In this document: positions 26,251-33,435 of the stretch, piece after piece
Layout of the letters: every line of letters begins with the position of its first letter
Position numbering within the stretch: the first letter of the stretch is position 1
The notes under the pieces: model-generated
What the model was told of the DNA's origin: nothing
Database searches by the model: none
What the model saw: only the letters and a program-made list of their open reading frames with translations
Assembly (NCBI GenBank): GCA_017459445.1
Contig: JAFUDJ010000011.1
Span: 1 to 64,000 of the forward strand
DNA length: 64,000 bases
Direction: 5' to 3'
Source of the DNA: Prevotella sp.
GTDB taxonomy: Bacteria; Bacteroidota; Bacteroidia; Bacteroidales; Bacteroidaceae
Translations under genes and position numbers: made by a program

Positions 26251-26339
26251 CGAAATTGCCGCAACATTCCAACATTTTTTACAAAAAAATCTGCCGACTT
26301 TGCACTTTCCTGCTGCCGACAATGCCCACGGGGGCTTCC

Positions 26340-26522
26340 GACTTTTATGGCAAATCGAGCGCACTTTTATGTCAAACGGAGCGGACTTTTATGGCATTTA
26401 GCTCCGACTTTTATGGCATATAGTACATACAAAATGACATAAAAGTCTGCTCCGTTTGACATAAAAGTCCGCACAAAGCGAAAGGAAAGCGTGCTCAGTA
26501 TGCCATAAAAGCGGGACGGAAG
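26340..26522. repeat. 22-base periodic repeats in two opposed blocks
   Basis: Four units beginning GACTTTTATGGCA (or one-base variants) start at 26340, 26362, 26384 and 26406, exactly 22 bases apart. After a short centre, the complementary core TGACATAAAAGTC starts at 26435 and 26457, is decayed at 26479, and returns as TGCCATAAAAGC at 26501, again 22 apart. Thirteen bases are conserved and nine vary. The rest of the gap between the regulator and dusB (26233-26571) holds the regulator's -7 box and no gene. Two helical turns between units would put all copies of one block on one face of the DNA. Confidence 0.92.
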
Positions 26523-26571
26523 CAACGCGGAAAACAATAAAAAGCGCGATGGAACGGGGCGTTTTCGAGGC

Positions 26572-27531
26572 TTACCCGCCAACGGAGCGCAGGCGCTCGC
26601 GGCACGATTCGAGGATGTCGACCAACTCGTCGACCTTCTCGGCGCGGAGCATGCGGATGCGCGTCTCACGGAAGTTGGGGATGCCCTTGAAGACCGGCGT
26701 GGCGGCGAGGTGGCGGCGGGTATGGAGAATGCCGCGATACTCGTCGATACGCTCCACGTTGATGCGCAACTGCTCCTCCAAGATGTCTATCTTCTCGTCG
26801 AGCGACAGCGCACGACGGCTGAAGAGCCACGGGCAACCGAACGTGGCACGCCCTATCATGACGGCATCGACACCGTAGCGGTCGAAGGCGCGGTCGGCAT
26901 CGTCCAGCGACTTGATGTCGCCATTGCCGATGATGGGGATATGGATGTCGGGGTTGCGCTTCACCTCGCCGATGAGCGTCCAGTCGGCCTCGCCGGTGTA
27001 CATCTGGCTGCGCGTGCGGCCATGGATGGTCAGCGCGCGGATGCCGCACTGCTGCAGCTGGGGCGCCAGCTCGGTGATGATGAGCTGTTCGCAGTTCCAG
27101 CCCAGGCGCGTCTTGACCGTAACGGGCAAGCGGACGGCATCGACGACCTTGCGGGTTATCTCCAGCATCTTCGGAATGTGCTGCAACATGCCGGCACCGG
27201 CGCCCTTGCCGGCCACCTTCTTCACCGGACAGCCGAAGTTCAGGTCGATAACATCGGGGCCGGCCTGCTCGACAATCTTAGCGGCCTCGACCATGGCGTC
27301 GACGTCGCGCCCGTAAATCTGGATGCCCACAGGGCGCTCCTCGTCGGCAATGGTCAGCTTGCGGACCGTCGACTTGACGTCGCGCACCAGCGCCTCTGCC
27401 GACACAAACTCCGTGTACACCATGGCTGCGCCGAAGCGCTTGCACAGCATGCGGAAGCCAATATCCGTCACATCCTCCATCGGAGCGAGGAAGACGGGGC
27501 GCTCGCCCAGTTCTATGTCACCTATTCGCAT
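26572..27531 (-). CDS. dusB: tRNA-dihydrouridine synthase
   Basis: About 319 residues from the ATG at 27531 (MRIGDIELGERPVFLAPM), which has a GAGGAAAG ribosome site; the codon at 27546 is TTG and is rejected. An FMN-dependent TIM barrel that reduces uridines in tRNA. Landmarks are APMEDVTD, the catalytic-cysteine motif NFGCPVKKVAGKGAGAGM, RTRSQMYTG and NGDIKS. It follows sufS by 11 bases and is the last gene of the suf run. Confidence 0.92.
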   Translation of the reverse strand: MRIGDIELGERPVFLAPMEDVTDIGFRMLCKRFGAAMVYTEFVSAEALVRDVKSTVRKLTIADEERPVGIQIYGRDVDAMVEAAKIVEQAGPDVIDLNFGCPVKKVAGKGAGAGMLQHIPKMLEITRKVVDAVRLPVTVKTRLGWNCEQLIITELAPQLQQCGIRALTIHGRTRSQMYTGEADWTLIGEVKRNPDIHIPIIGNGDIKSLDDADRAFDRYGVDAVMIGRATFGCPWLFSRRALSLDEKIDILEEQLRINVERIDEYRGILHTRRHLAATPVFKGIPNFRETRIRMLRAEKVDELVDILESCRERLRSVGG

Positions 27532-27542
27532 GGCTTCTTTCC

Positions 27543-28850
27543 TCAAAACATCTGACTGACCCGGCGGATGCCGCTGACCAAGGCGTCGACCTCCTCGCGG
27601 GTGTTATACAGGGCAAACGAAGCGCGCACGGTGCCCGTGATGCCTAAGCGGCTCATCAGGGGCTGGGCACAGTGGTGACCGGTGCGCACGGCGATGCCGA
27701 GGCGGTCGAGCAGGGTGCCCATGTCAAGGTGGTGGATGTCGCCGACGTTGAAGGATACAACGGCATCCTTGGACATGGGACTTTGAGCATTGTTCATTGG
27801 ACTTTGAGCGTTGGACATTGAACTTTGAGCATGGGGCACAGAACAGGGGGGGCCGTAGAGCTTGATGCCGTCGATGGTTTGCAGCTGCTCCATGCAGTAG
27901 CGGGTCAGCTCGTGCTCGTAGGCCGCGACGGCGTCGAGGCCCAAACGCTCCAAGTAGTCGATGGCGGTGGCAAGGCCGTGGGTGGCCACGTAGTCGGGAG
28001 TGCCAGCCTCGAACTTGAACGGCAGGCGCTCGAAGGTGGTATGCTCCCACGACACCTTGTCAATCATCTCGCCGCCACCCTGATAGGGCGGCAGCTTCTC
28101 CAGCCACTCCTCCTTGCCATACAGCACGCCGATGCCCGTCGGGCCGTACATCTTATGGCCGCTGAAGGCGTAGAAATCGCAGTCGAGCGCCTGCACGTCG
28201 ATGGCCATGTGCGGCGCACTCTGGGCGCCGTCGACCAGGACGGGGATGCCGCGCTCGTGGGCCAGGCGGATGATGTCGGCCACGGGGTTGACGGTGCCGA
28301 GCACGTTGCTCACGTGGGTGAGGCTTACCAGCTTCGTCTTCTCCGTCAGGTATGTTGCGATGTCATCGCAACATACAGAACCGCCGGAACTGCAACACAG
28401 GCGCCCGTCGTCGGTGATGGGCAGGTGCCTGACCACGATGCCGCACCGCTGCGCCTGCAACTGCCACGGCACGATGTTGGAATGGTGCTCCATATCGGTG
28501 ACCAGCACCTCGTCGCCGGCCTGCATCTGGCTCTCGCAGAACGACGACGCCACCAGGTTGATGGCCTCCGTGGTGCCACGGGTGAAGACGATTTCCTCCG
28601 TCTTGCGGGCGTTGAGGAAGCGGCGCACCCGCTCGCGGGCCGCCTCGTGCAGGTCGGTGGCCTGCTGCGACAGATAGTGGACGCCCCGGTGCACGTTGGC
28701 ATTGACGTTCAGATACTCCTCGCGCATGGCATCGAGCACACACAGCGGCTTCTGCGTGGTGGCGGCATTATCCAGATAGACCAGCGGACGGCCATAGACC
28801 TCGCGCGACAGAATGGGGAAGTCGGCACGGACTTTGTTGATATCGTACAT
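27543..28850 (-). CDS. sufS: Cysteine desulfurase SufS with two peptide insertions
   Basis: A 435-residue PLP enzyme supplying sulfur for Fe-S cluster assembly, longer than the usual ~405. The PLP lysine is K233 (FSGHKMYG) and the catalytic cysteine C394 (RTGHHCAQP). Two stretches look inserted: residues about 151-162 (LCCSSGGSVCCD), coded across a perfect palindrome, and residues about 337-361, coded by a 21-base tandem repeat (NAQSPM units). Both fall between conserved blocks, so activity is probably kept. It sits after sufD; sufE or sufU is not seen. Confidence 0.93.
   Translation of the reverse strand: MYDINKVRADFPILSREVYGRPLVYLDNAATTQKPLCVLDAMREEYLNVNANVHRGVHYLSQQATDLHEAARERVRRFLNARKTEEIVFTRGTTEAINLVASSFCESQMQAGDEVLVTDMEHHSNIVPWQLQAQRCGIVVRHLPITDDGRLCCSSGGSVCCDDIATYLTEKTKLVSLTHVSNVLGTVNPVADIIRLAHERGIPVLVDGAQSAPHMAIDVQALDCDFYAFSGHKMYGPTGIGVLYGKEEWLEKLPPYQGGGEMIDKVSWEHTTFERLPFKFEAGTPDYVATHGLATAIDYLERLGLDAVAAYEHELTRYCMEQLQTIDGIKLYGPPCSVPHAQSSMSNAQSPMNNAQSPMSKDAVVSFNVGDIHHLDMGTLLDRLGIAVRTGHHCAQPLMSRLGITGTVRASFALYNTREEVDALVSGIRRVSQMF
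27778..27840. repeat. 21-base tandem repeat inside sufS
   Basis: Three copies starting GGACTTTGAGC (27778), GGACTTTGAGC (27799) and GAACTTTGAGC (27820), each 21 bases and therefore in frame. They encode the 7-residue NAQSPM-type repeat of SufS residues about 339-359. The sequence is of the simple, word-like kind found between genes elsewhere in this window. Confidence 0.88.
28350..28376. repeat. Perfect palindrome inside sufS
   Basis: Twelve-base arms GTATGTTGCGAT / ATCGCAACATAC around a 3-base loop. It encodes part of the cysteine-rich insertion SVCCDDIATYL. The insertion is absent from typical SufS proteins as I remember them. Confidence 0.8.
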
Positions 28851-28903
28851 GGTTTGTTGATTATAAATGCTATCGTTGTTACAGGGTGTTAGAGGCTGAT
28901 GGC

Positions 28904-30313
28904 TTACTTACACAGCCGGCAGCCCTCGCACTTGTTGAGCTCGCCACGGAAGCGCTTCTCGACAAGATAGTGCAGGCGGTCGCGCAACGGCTCCAGCCGG
29001 ATGTGGTCGATGACCTCGTTGATGAAGGCGTTCTGCAGCAACAGGCGGGCCTCCTTCTGCGAGATACCGCGCTGCTGCATGTAGAAGAGGGCGGCATCGT
29101 TGAGCTGGCCGACCGTGGAGCCGTGGGCGCACTTGACGTCGTCGGCATAGATTTCCAGCATGGGCTGGGTGTACATGCGGGCCTCGCGGGTGGCGCAGAG
29201 GTTCTGATTGGTCATCTGCGACTCCGTCTTCTGGGCGCCGGGCTTGACGAGGACGCGCCCGGCAAAGGCTCCCGTGGCCTCGTCGTCGAGGACGTATTTG
29301 TACAGCTCGCGGCTGGTGCAGTGAGGCACGTGGTGCGTAATGAGCGTGTTATTGTCGACATGCTGCTGCTTGTCGGCTATGACACAGCCGCCCAGCGTGC
29401 ACTCGGCGCCCTCGCCGACAAGGTCGAGATTGAGCTTGTTGCGGGTCACGCCGTTGTGCAGCGTGATGATGTTGTGGTTCACACGACTGTCGCGCTCCTG
29501 CCGGATATAGACGTTACTGACGCGGGTGTTCTTGTTATGTGTCTCCTCCAGGCAGTAGAGGTCGAGCTTGGCGTTAGGGCCGACGTAGGCCTCGATGACC
29601 TGCGTGGCGATGAAGCGGCGGTCGTCGGCGGCATGGTCGCAGAACAGGAACTTCGCCTCAGCGCCCTCTTCCAGAACGATAAGCACGCGGCGGTTGACCA
29701 TCAGGTCGACATCGCTGCGCAGGATATTGATGACCTGGATGGCACGGTCGACGACAACACCCTTGGGCACATAGACATAAAGGCCGTCCTGAGCCAGCAT
29801 GGTATTGAGGTCGGTCACGGCGTCAGCGTCCTGGCCGGCCAGCTGGTTGTAGGGACAGGACAGGCCCTCCGGCCCTGAGGTGTGTGCCTTCAGCGAGCCG
29901 ATGATGACACCTTCGGGCAGCGAGGGATGGAAGCGCTGTTCCGCCTCGGCCACAGGGTAGAAGGCGTCGTTCACCACGAAGTAGAGCGACGTCGACAGGT
30001 TGGGCACGTCGCAGCGGAAGGCGTCGTAGGGGTTGACGGGGATGTCCAGGCGGTTGAGGTTCAGGCCGTAGTCAGGCTCGAAGAGCTTCTCCATGTCGGT
30101 GTATTTGTAGCGCTCCACCTTGCGGGTGGGGAACCCTTCCTGCCTGAACCGCTCAAAGGCGGCATCACGCCCGGCATTCATCACCTCCGACGAATGCCCG
30201 CATATCATGCCGCGACACTGCTCATACAGTTCTATATATTGCTGGCTCGAGCCCCCTGACTTAGAGGGCTGGGGGCCTGAACGCCCCACCTTGCTATTCA
30301 AATTCTCATTCAT
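28904..30313 (-). CDS. sufD: Fe-S cluster assembly scaffold protein SufD
   Basis: A 469-residue SufD, partner of SufB and SufC. The FPTRKVERYKYTDM segment near the N-terminus marks it as SufD rather than SufB. The beta-helix core follows, and the conserved C-terminal block has CAHGSTVGQLNDAALFYMQQRG. Two oddities: residues about 8-22 (GRSGPQPSKSGGSS) look like a coded palindrome insertion, and the last eight residues carry a CxxCxxC tail (C462, C465, C468) that I do not know from SufD. It follows sufC by 21 bases. No sufB lies nearby. Confidence 0.92.
   Translation of the reverse strand: MNENLNSKVGRSGPQPSKSGGSSQQYIELYEQCRGMICGHSSEVMNAGRDAAFERFRQEGFPTRKVERYKYTDMEKLFEPDYGLNLNRLDIPVNPYDAFRCDVPNLSTSLYFVVNDAFYPVAEAEQRFHPSLPEGVIIGSLKAHTSGPEGLSCPYNQLAGQDADAVTDLNTMLAQDGLYVYVPKGVVVDRAIQVINILRSDVDLMVNRRVLIVLEEGAEAKFLFCDHAADDRRFIATQVIEAYVGPNAKLDLYCLEETHNKNTRVSNVYIRQERDSRVNHNIITLHNGVTRNKLNLDLVGEGAECTLGGCVIADKQQHVDNNTLITHHVPHCTSRELYKYVLDDEATGAFAGRVLVKPGAQKTESQMTNQNLCATREARMYTQPMLEIYADDVKCAHGSTVGQLNDAALFYMQQRGISQKEARLLLQNAFINEVIDHIRLEPLRDRLHYLVEKRFRGELNKCEGCRLCK
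30251..30276. repeat. Palindrome inside the sufD 5' end
   Basis: GCCCCC (30251-30256) and GGGGGC (30271-30276) with a partly paired interior. It codes for the low-complexity segment near residues 13-21 of SufD. Confidence 0.7.
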
Positions 30314-30334
30314 ATAAGTGTCTGTTCTATTTGT

Positions 30335-31090
30335 TCAGGCCCCCATCCTTAAAGCCTTTATCCAGTCGTAGCCACGTTCCTGTATCTCCTTGGCCAGTTC
30401 CGGCCCGGCCGTTTTTACTATCTGGCCCTGATACAGCACATGGACGACGTCGGGGCGTATCATTTCCAGCAGCCGGTCGTAGTGGGTGATGACGATGCAC
30501 GAGGTGTCGGGCGTCTTCAACTTGTTGACACCCTCAGCCACGATGCGCATGGCGTCGACGTCCAGCCCGGAGTCTGTCTCGTCGAGGATGGAGAGCTTCG
30601 GCTCCAGCATGGCCATCTGGAAAATCTCGTTGCGCTTCTTCTCGCCGCCGCTGAAGCCTTCGTTCACCGAGCGGCCGGCCAGTTTGTTGTCCAGTTCAAC
30701 TATTTTCTGCTTCTCGCGCATCAGCTTCAGGAACGCAGCGGCATTCATCGGCGGCAGGCCCTGGGCCTTGCGCTTCTCGTTGATGGCGGCCTTCATGAAG
30801 TTGGTCATGGAAACGCCGGGAATCTCCACCGGATACTGGAACGACAGAAACAGCCCTTCGTGGGCGCGCTCCTCGGGTTTCATGGCCAGCAGGTCCTTGC
30901 CGTTGAAGAACACCTCGCCGGCGGTCACCTCGTAGACGGGGTTTCCCACCAGGACGGCGCTCAGCGTCGACTTACCCGAACCGTTCGGACCCATGATGGC
31001 ATGCGTCTCGCCGTCGTTGATAACGAGGTTGATGCCCTTCAATATCTCTTTCTCGCCTATCCTGGCGTGCAGGTTACGTACTTCTAACAT
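30335..31090 (-). CDS. sufC: Fe-S assembly ATPase SufC
   Basis: A 251-residue ABC-type ATPase of the SUF machinery. Walker A is GPNGSGKST, the signature is FSGGEKKRNE, and Walker B runs into LSILDETDSGLDVDA. Length and motifs are standard. It is followed by sufD and sufS. The gene before it is an S46 peptidase rather than sufB, which normally precedes sufC in Bacteroidetes. Confidence 0.96.
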   Translation of the reverse strand: MLEVRNLHARIGEKEILKGINLVINDGETHAIMGPNGSGKSTLSAVLVGNPVYEVTAGEVFFNGKDLLAMKPEERAHEGLFLSFQYPVEIPGVSMTNFMKAAINEKRKAQGLPPMNAAAFLKLMREKQKIVELDNKLAGRSVNEGFSGGEKKRNEIFQMAMLEPKLSILDETDSGLDVDAMRIVAEGVNKLKTPDTSCIVITHYDRLLEMIRPDVVHVLYQGQIVKTAGPELAKEIQERGYDWIKALRMGA

Positions 31091-31117
31091 GTCTGTAGTG
31101 TTTATGCTGAATGGTTA

Positions 31118-33271
31118 TTAGCGGGCGTTGATTTCCTTGAGCAGGCGGTCGGCATGGCCCCAGCAGTCCATCATGAACAGGACGAAGCGGATGTCGACAT
31201 TGATGGTACGGGCCAGCTGGCGGTCGAAGAAGATGTCGCTGGAGAGCGAGTCCCAGTTGCCGTCGAAGGCCAGACCCATCAGCTCGCCCTTGCCGTTGAA
31301 GATGGGCGAGCCGCTGTTGCCGCCCGTGATGTCGTTGTTCGACAGGAAGCAGAGCTGCAGCGTACCCGTCAGGGGGTCGCCGTAGGGGCCGAAGTCCTTG
31401 GCCGACAGCAGCTCGTGCATGACGGGCTCTGCAAAATATTCCACGTTTTCATCGGCTTTCTGCATCTTCTCCCACAGCGAGCGGGCCGTGGTGTAGTAGC
31501 CCGACGGGCGACCGCCTAAGGAGTATTCACCCACCTGGCCGTAGGTCATGCGCATGGTGAAGTTGGCATCCGAATAGTTGGGCAGGTCTTGCTCCATGCG
31601 CAGCTTGGCGGCACAGAGCAGGCGTTCCTGCTGGGCGATGCTGTCGGCGACGGCGGTCAGGTCGGCACGCAGGGCAGCACGCAGCTCAGTCAGGCTGAGT
31701 CCGTAGAGCACGCCGGGGTCCTTGTCATAGCTTTTCTTGTTAATCATGATTTTCTTCCCGTTCGCCATCAGCATCGAATGGTCGTAGAGATGGTCGACGT
31801 ATGCGCGGAAGTCGCCATGGAAATCGCGGTCAACGGTCTGGAAGAGGTCGGGATGGTAGTGCTGGTCGACATGCTCGCGGTAGTTCTTCATCAGGGCAGC
31901 CAGCAGCTCGCGGTCGGTGGCCTGGTCCCAGTCCTTAGTGTTGTCGGCGAATTCAATATACTGCTTCTTCTTGTTCTTCTCCGGTCCTTTCACCTCAATG
32001 CCGTTGTGGACGCGGCGGGCACGGGCCGTCATCTCGTCACACTCGCGGCCCCAGGTCTCGTTCCAGTAGTACAGAGCCCGCAGGGCGTTGAAGCGCTGCT
32101 GGTAGAAGCGCTGCAAGCGGTCGAAGTCGAGATACTGCGCCCCTGCCTGAGGGGAGCTGCCCGCAGGGCTGAGGGGCGGGAGCAGGTAGCCCGTCGAGTC
32201 CTGCCACTGGCGGATTTTAGCCTCGAACTCCTGCTTCTGGCGGATGAGGCCGATGCTGTCGATGCATTTGTTCATGCCGATGGAGTTCTTCCAGTAGTTG
32301 CTGCTGTGGGCATACTTCGACTCGTACATGATGCGGACGGCCTCCGACGACTGCATGTGCCGCCACATGATGTCCTGCTTCACGCCACGGGCCTGAATCA
32401 TGGTGGCATTCATGGCGTCGCGGCGCTCCTGAATGCCATAGCTGGACAGGTAGCGGCTGGTAGATCCGGGATAGCCCATAATCATGGCAAAGTCGCCGGG
32501 CTTATAGCCCTGTAGCGAGACGGGCGCCCACGACTTGGGGTGGTAGGGCGTGTTGTCCTTCGAGTATTTGGCGGGGCCGCCCGTCTTCGGGTCGGCATAG
32601 ATGCGGAACACGGAGAAGTCGCACGTCTGGCGCGGCCACATCCAGTTGTCGGTCTCGCCGCCGTACTTACCCATCGACTTGGGCACGGTGAACACCAGGC
32701 GCACATCCTCGAAGTCGCGATAGGTGGTGCAGTAGTACTTGTTACCCTCGTAGAACGGCTTCACCTCGACGCGCAGCGTGGAGTCCTGCTGGCGGACTTC
32801 CTTCTGCCAGGCATTCTCGATGGAATCGACTATTTCTCCCTGCCGGTCAGCATTCAGCCCTTGCAGCTGGGGCAGAATGACATCACTGACATCCTTCTGC
32901 TCCACCATGAAGCTGACAAACAGGTCCTCGTTGGGCAGCTCCTCCTCATAGGACTGGGCCACGAAGCCGTTCAGCATGTAGTCGTGCTCCACCGTCGAAT
33001 GGCGGCGGATGGCGTCGAAGCCGCAGTGGTGGTTGGTGAATACGAGGCCGTTGGGCGACACGACGACGCCCGAGCAGTAGCCGCCGAAGTTGACGACGGC
33101 GTTCTTCACGGCGTTATCGCTCTGGTACAGCTGTTCCATGGGCAGCTCAAAGCCGTACTGTTTCATCTGTTCGTAGATGGCCGTCGGCAGGTTGTACATG
33201 GTCCACATGCCTTCGTCGGCGCGGGCTCCCAGGGAGCACAGGCACATAAGTGATAAGAGTAGTTTTTTCAT
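31118..33271 (-). CDS. S46-family dipeptidyl-peptidase (DPP7-like)
   Basis: About 717 residues from the ATG at 33271 (MKKLLLSLMCLCSLGARA, a signal peptide). A further 85 open codons upstream are translated repeat array and are excluded. A periplasmic serine peptidase releasing dipeptides for peptide-fed growth. The catalytic histidine lies in TNHHCG (about 79-84) and the serine in GGNSGSP (about 653). The P1-pocket residue in AFDGNWD (about 668) is Gly, which in this family points to DPP7 (apolar P1) rather than DPP11 (Arg, acidic P1). A proline/glycine insertion (LPPLSPAGSSPQAG) coincides with a DNA palindrome. Confidence 0.92.
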   Translation of the reverse strand: MKKLLLSLMCLCSLGARADEGMWTMYNLPTAIYEQMKQYGFELPMEQLYQSDNAVKNAVVNFGGYCSGVVVSPNGLVFTNHHCGFDAIRRHSTVEHDYMLNGFVAQSYEEELPNEDLFVSFMVEQKDVSDVILPQLQGLNADRQGEIVDSIENAWQKEVRQQDSTLRVEVKPFYEGNKYYCTTYRDFEDVRLVFTVPKSMGKYGGETDNWMWPRQTCDFSVFRIYADPKTGGPAKYSKDNTPYHPKSWAPVSLQGYKPGDFAMIMGYPGSTSRYLSSYGIQERRDAMNATMIQARGVKQDIMWRHMQSSEAVRIMYESKYAHSSNYWKNSIGMNKCIDSIGLIRQKQEFEAKIRQWQDSTGYLLPPLSPAGSSPQAGAQYLDFDRLQRFYQQRFNALRALYYWNETWGRECDEMTARARRVHNGIEVKGPEKNKKKQYIEFADNTKDWDQATDRELLAALMKNYREHVDQHYHPDLFQTVDRDFHGDFRAYVDHLYDHSMLMANGKKIMINKKSYDKDPGVLYGLSLTELRAALRADLTAVADSIAQQERLLCAAKLRMEQDLPNYSDANFTMRMTYGQVGEYSLGGRPSGYYTTARSLWEKMQKADENVEYFAEPVMHELLSAKDFGPYGDPLTGTLQLCFLSNNDITGGNSGSPIFNGKGELMGLAFDGNWDSLSSDIFFDRQLARTINVDIRFVLFMMDCWGHADRLLKEINAR
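32140..32181. repeat. Palindromic element inside the S46 peptidase gene
   Basis: GCCCCTGCCTGAGGGG forms one stem, and a second GCCCGCAGGGC / TGAGGGGC part pairs back with it. It codes for the LSPAGSSPQAG segment. The pattern resembles short palindromes dispersed between genes in many gut bacteria. Confidence 0.7.
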
Positions 33272-33301
33272 TGTTATTGCTTTTTTTGTTTTTTGATGTT
33301 T

Positions 33302-33431
33302 CGTTTTTTTCGATATTTCGAGGTTTCGAAGTTTCGATGTTCCATGTTTCGATATTTCGAGGTTTCGAAGTTTCGATATTCCGAGGTTTCGAAATTTCGA
33401 AATTTCGAGAATCCGAAATCCCGAAGCCCCC
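33302..33431. repeat. Octamer tandem array upstream of the S46 peptidase
   Basis: Fifteen units with cores at 33311, 33319, 33327, 33335, 33343, 33350, 33358, 33366 and on to 33422, all 8 apart except one 7-base step. Units are TTCGA+TAT, +GGT, +AGT, +TGT, +AAT and so on, decaying to CCGAA/CCCCGA at the flippase end. The array fills the gap between the flippase stop and the peptidase start. On the minus strand it has an open frame running into the peptidase. Confidence 0.92.
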
Positions 33432-33435
33432 GAAA

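Noticed and set aside
26232..26364. 44-codon extension of the AraC-type regulator
   Set aside because: It crosses the TATCTTTG box; the ATG at 26232 begins a good signal peptide.
26340..26522. CRISPR array
   Set aside because: Repeat units are 22 bases with only 9 variable bases, are degenerate, and flip orientation halfway. There are no cas genes. This is not a repeat-spacer layout.
26572..27546. dusB start at 27546
   Set aside because: That codon is TTG and abuts the sufS stop. The ATG at 27531 has a GAGGAAAG ribosome site and the expected N-terminus.
28904..30313. SufB rather than SufD
   Set aside because: The FPTRKVERYKYTDM start and overall layout match SufD; the SufB-type N-terminus is absent.
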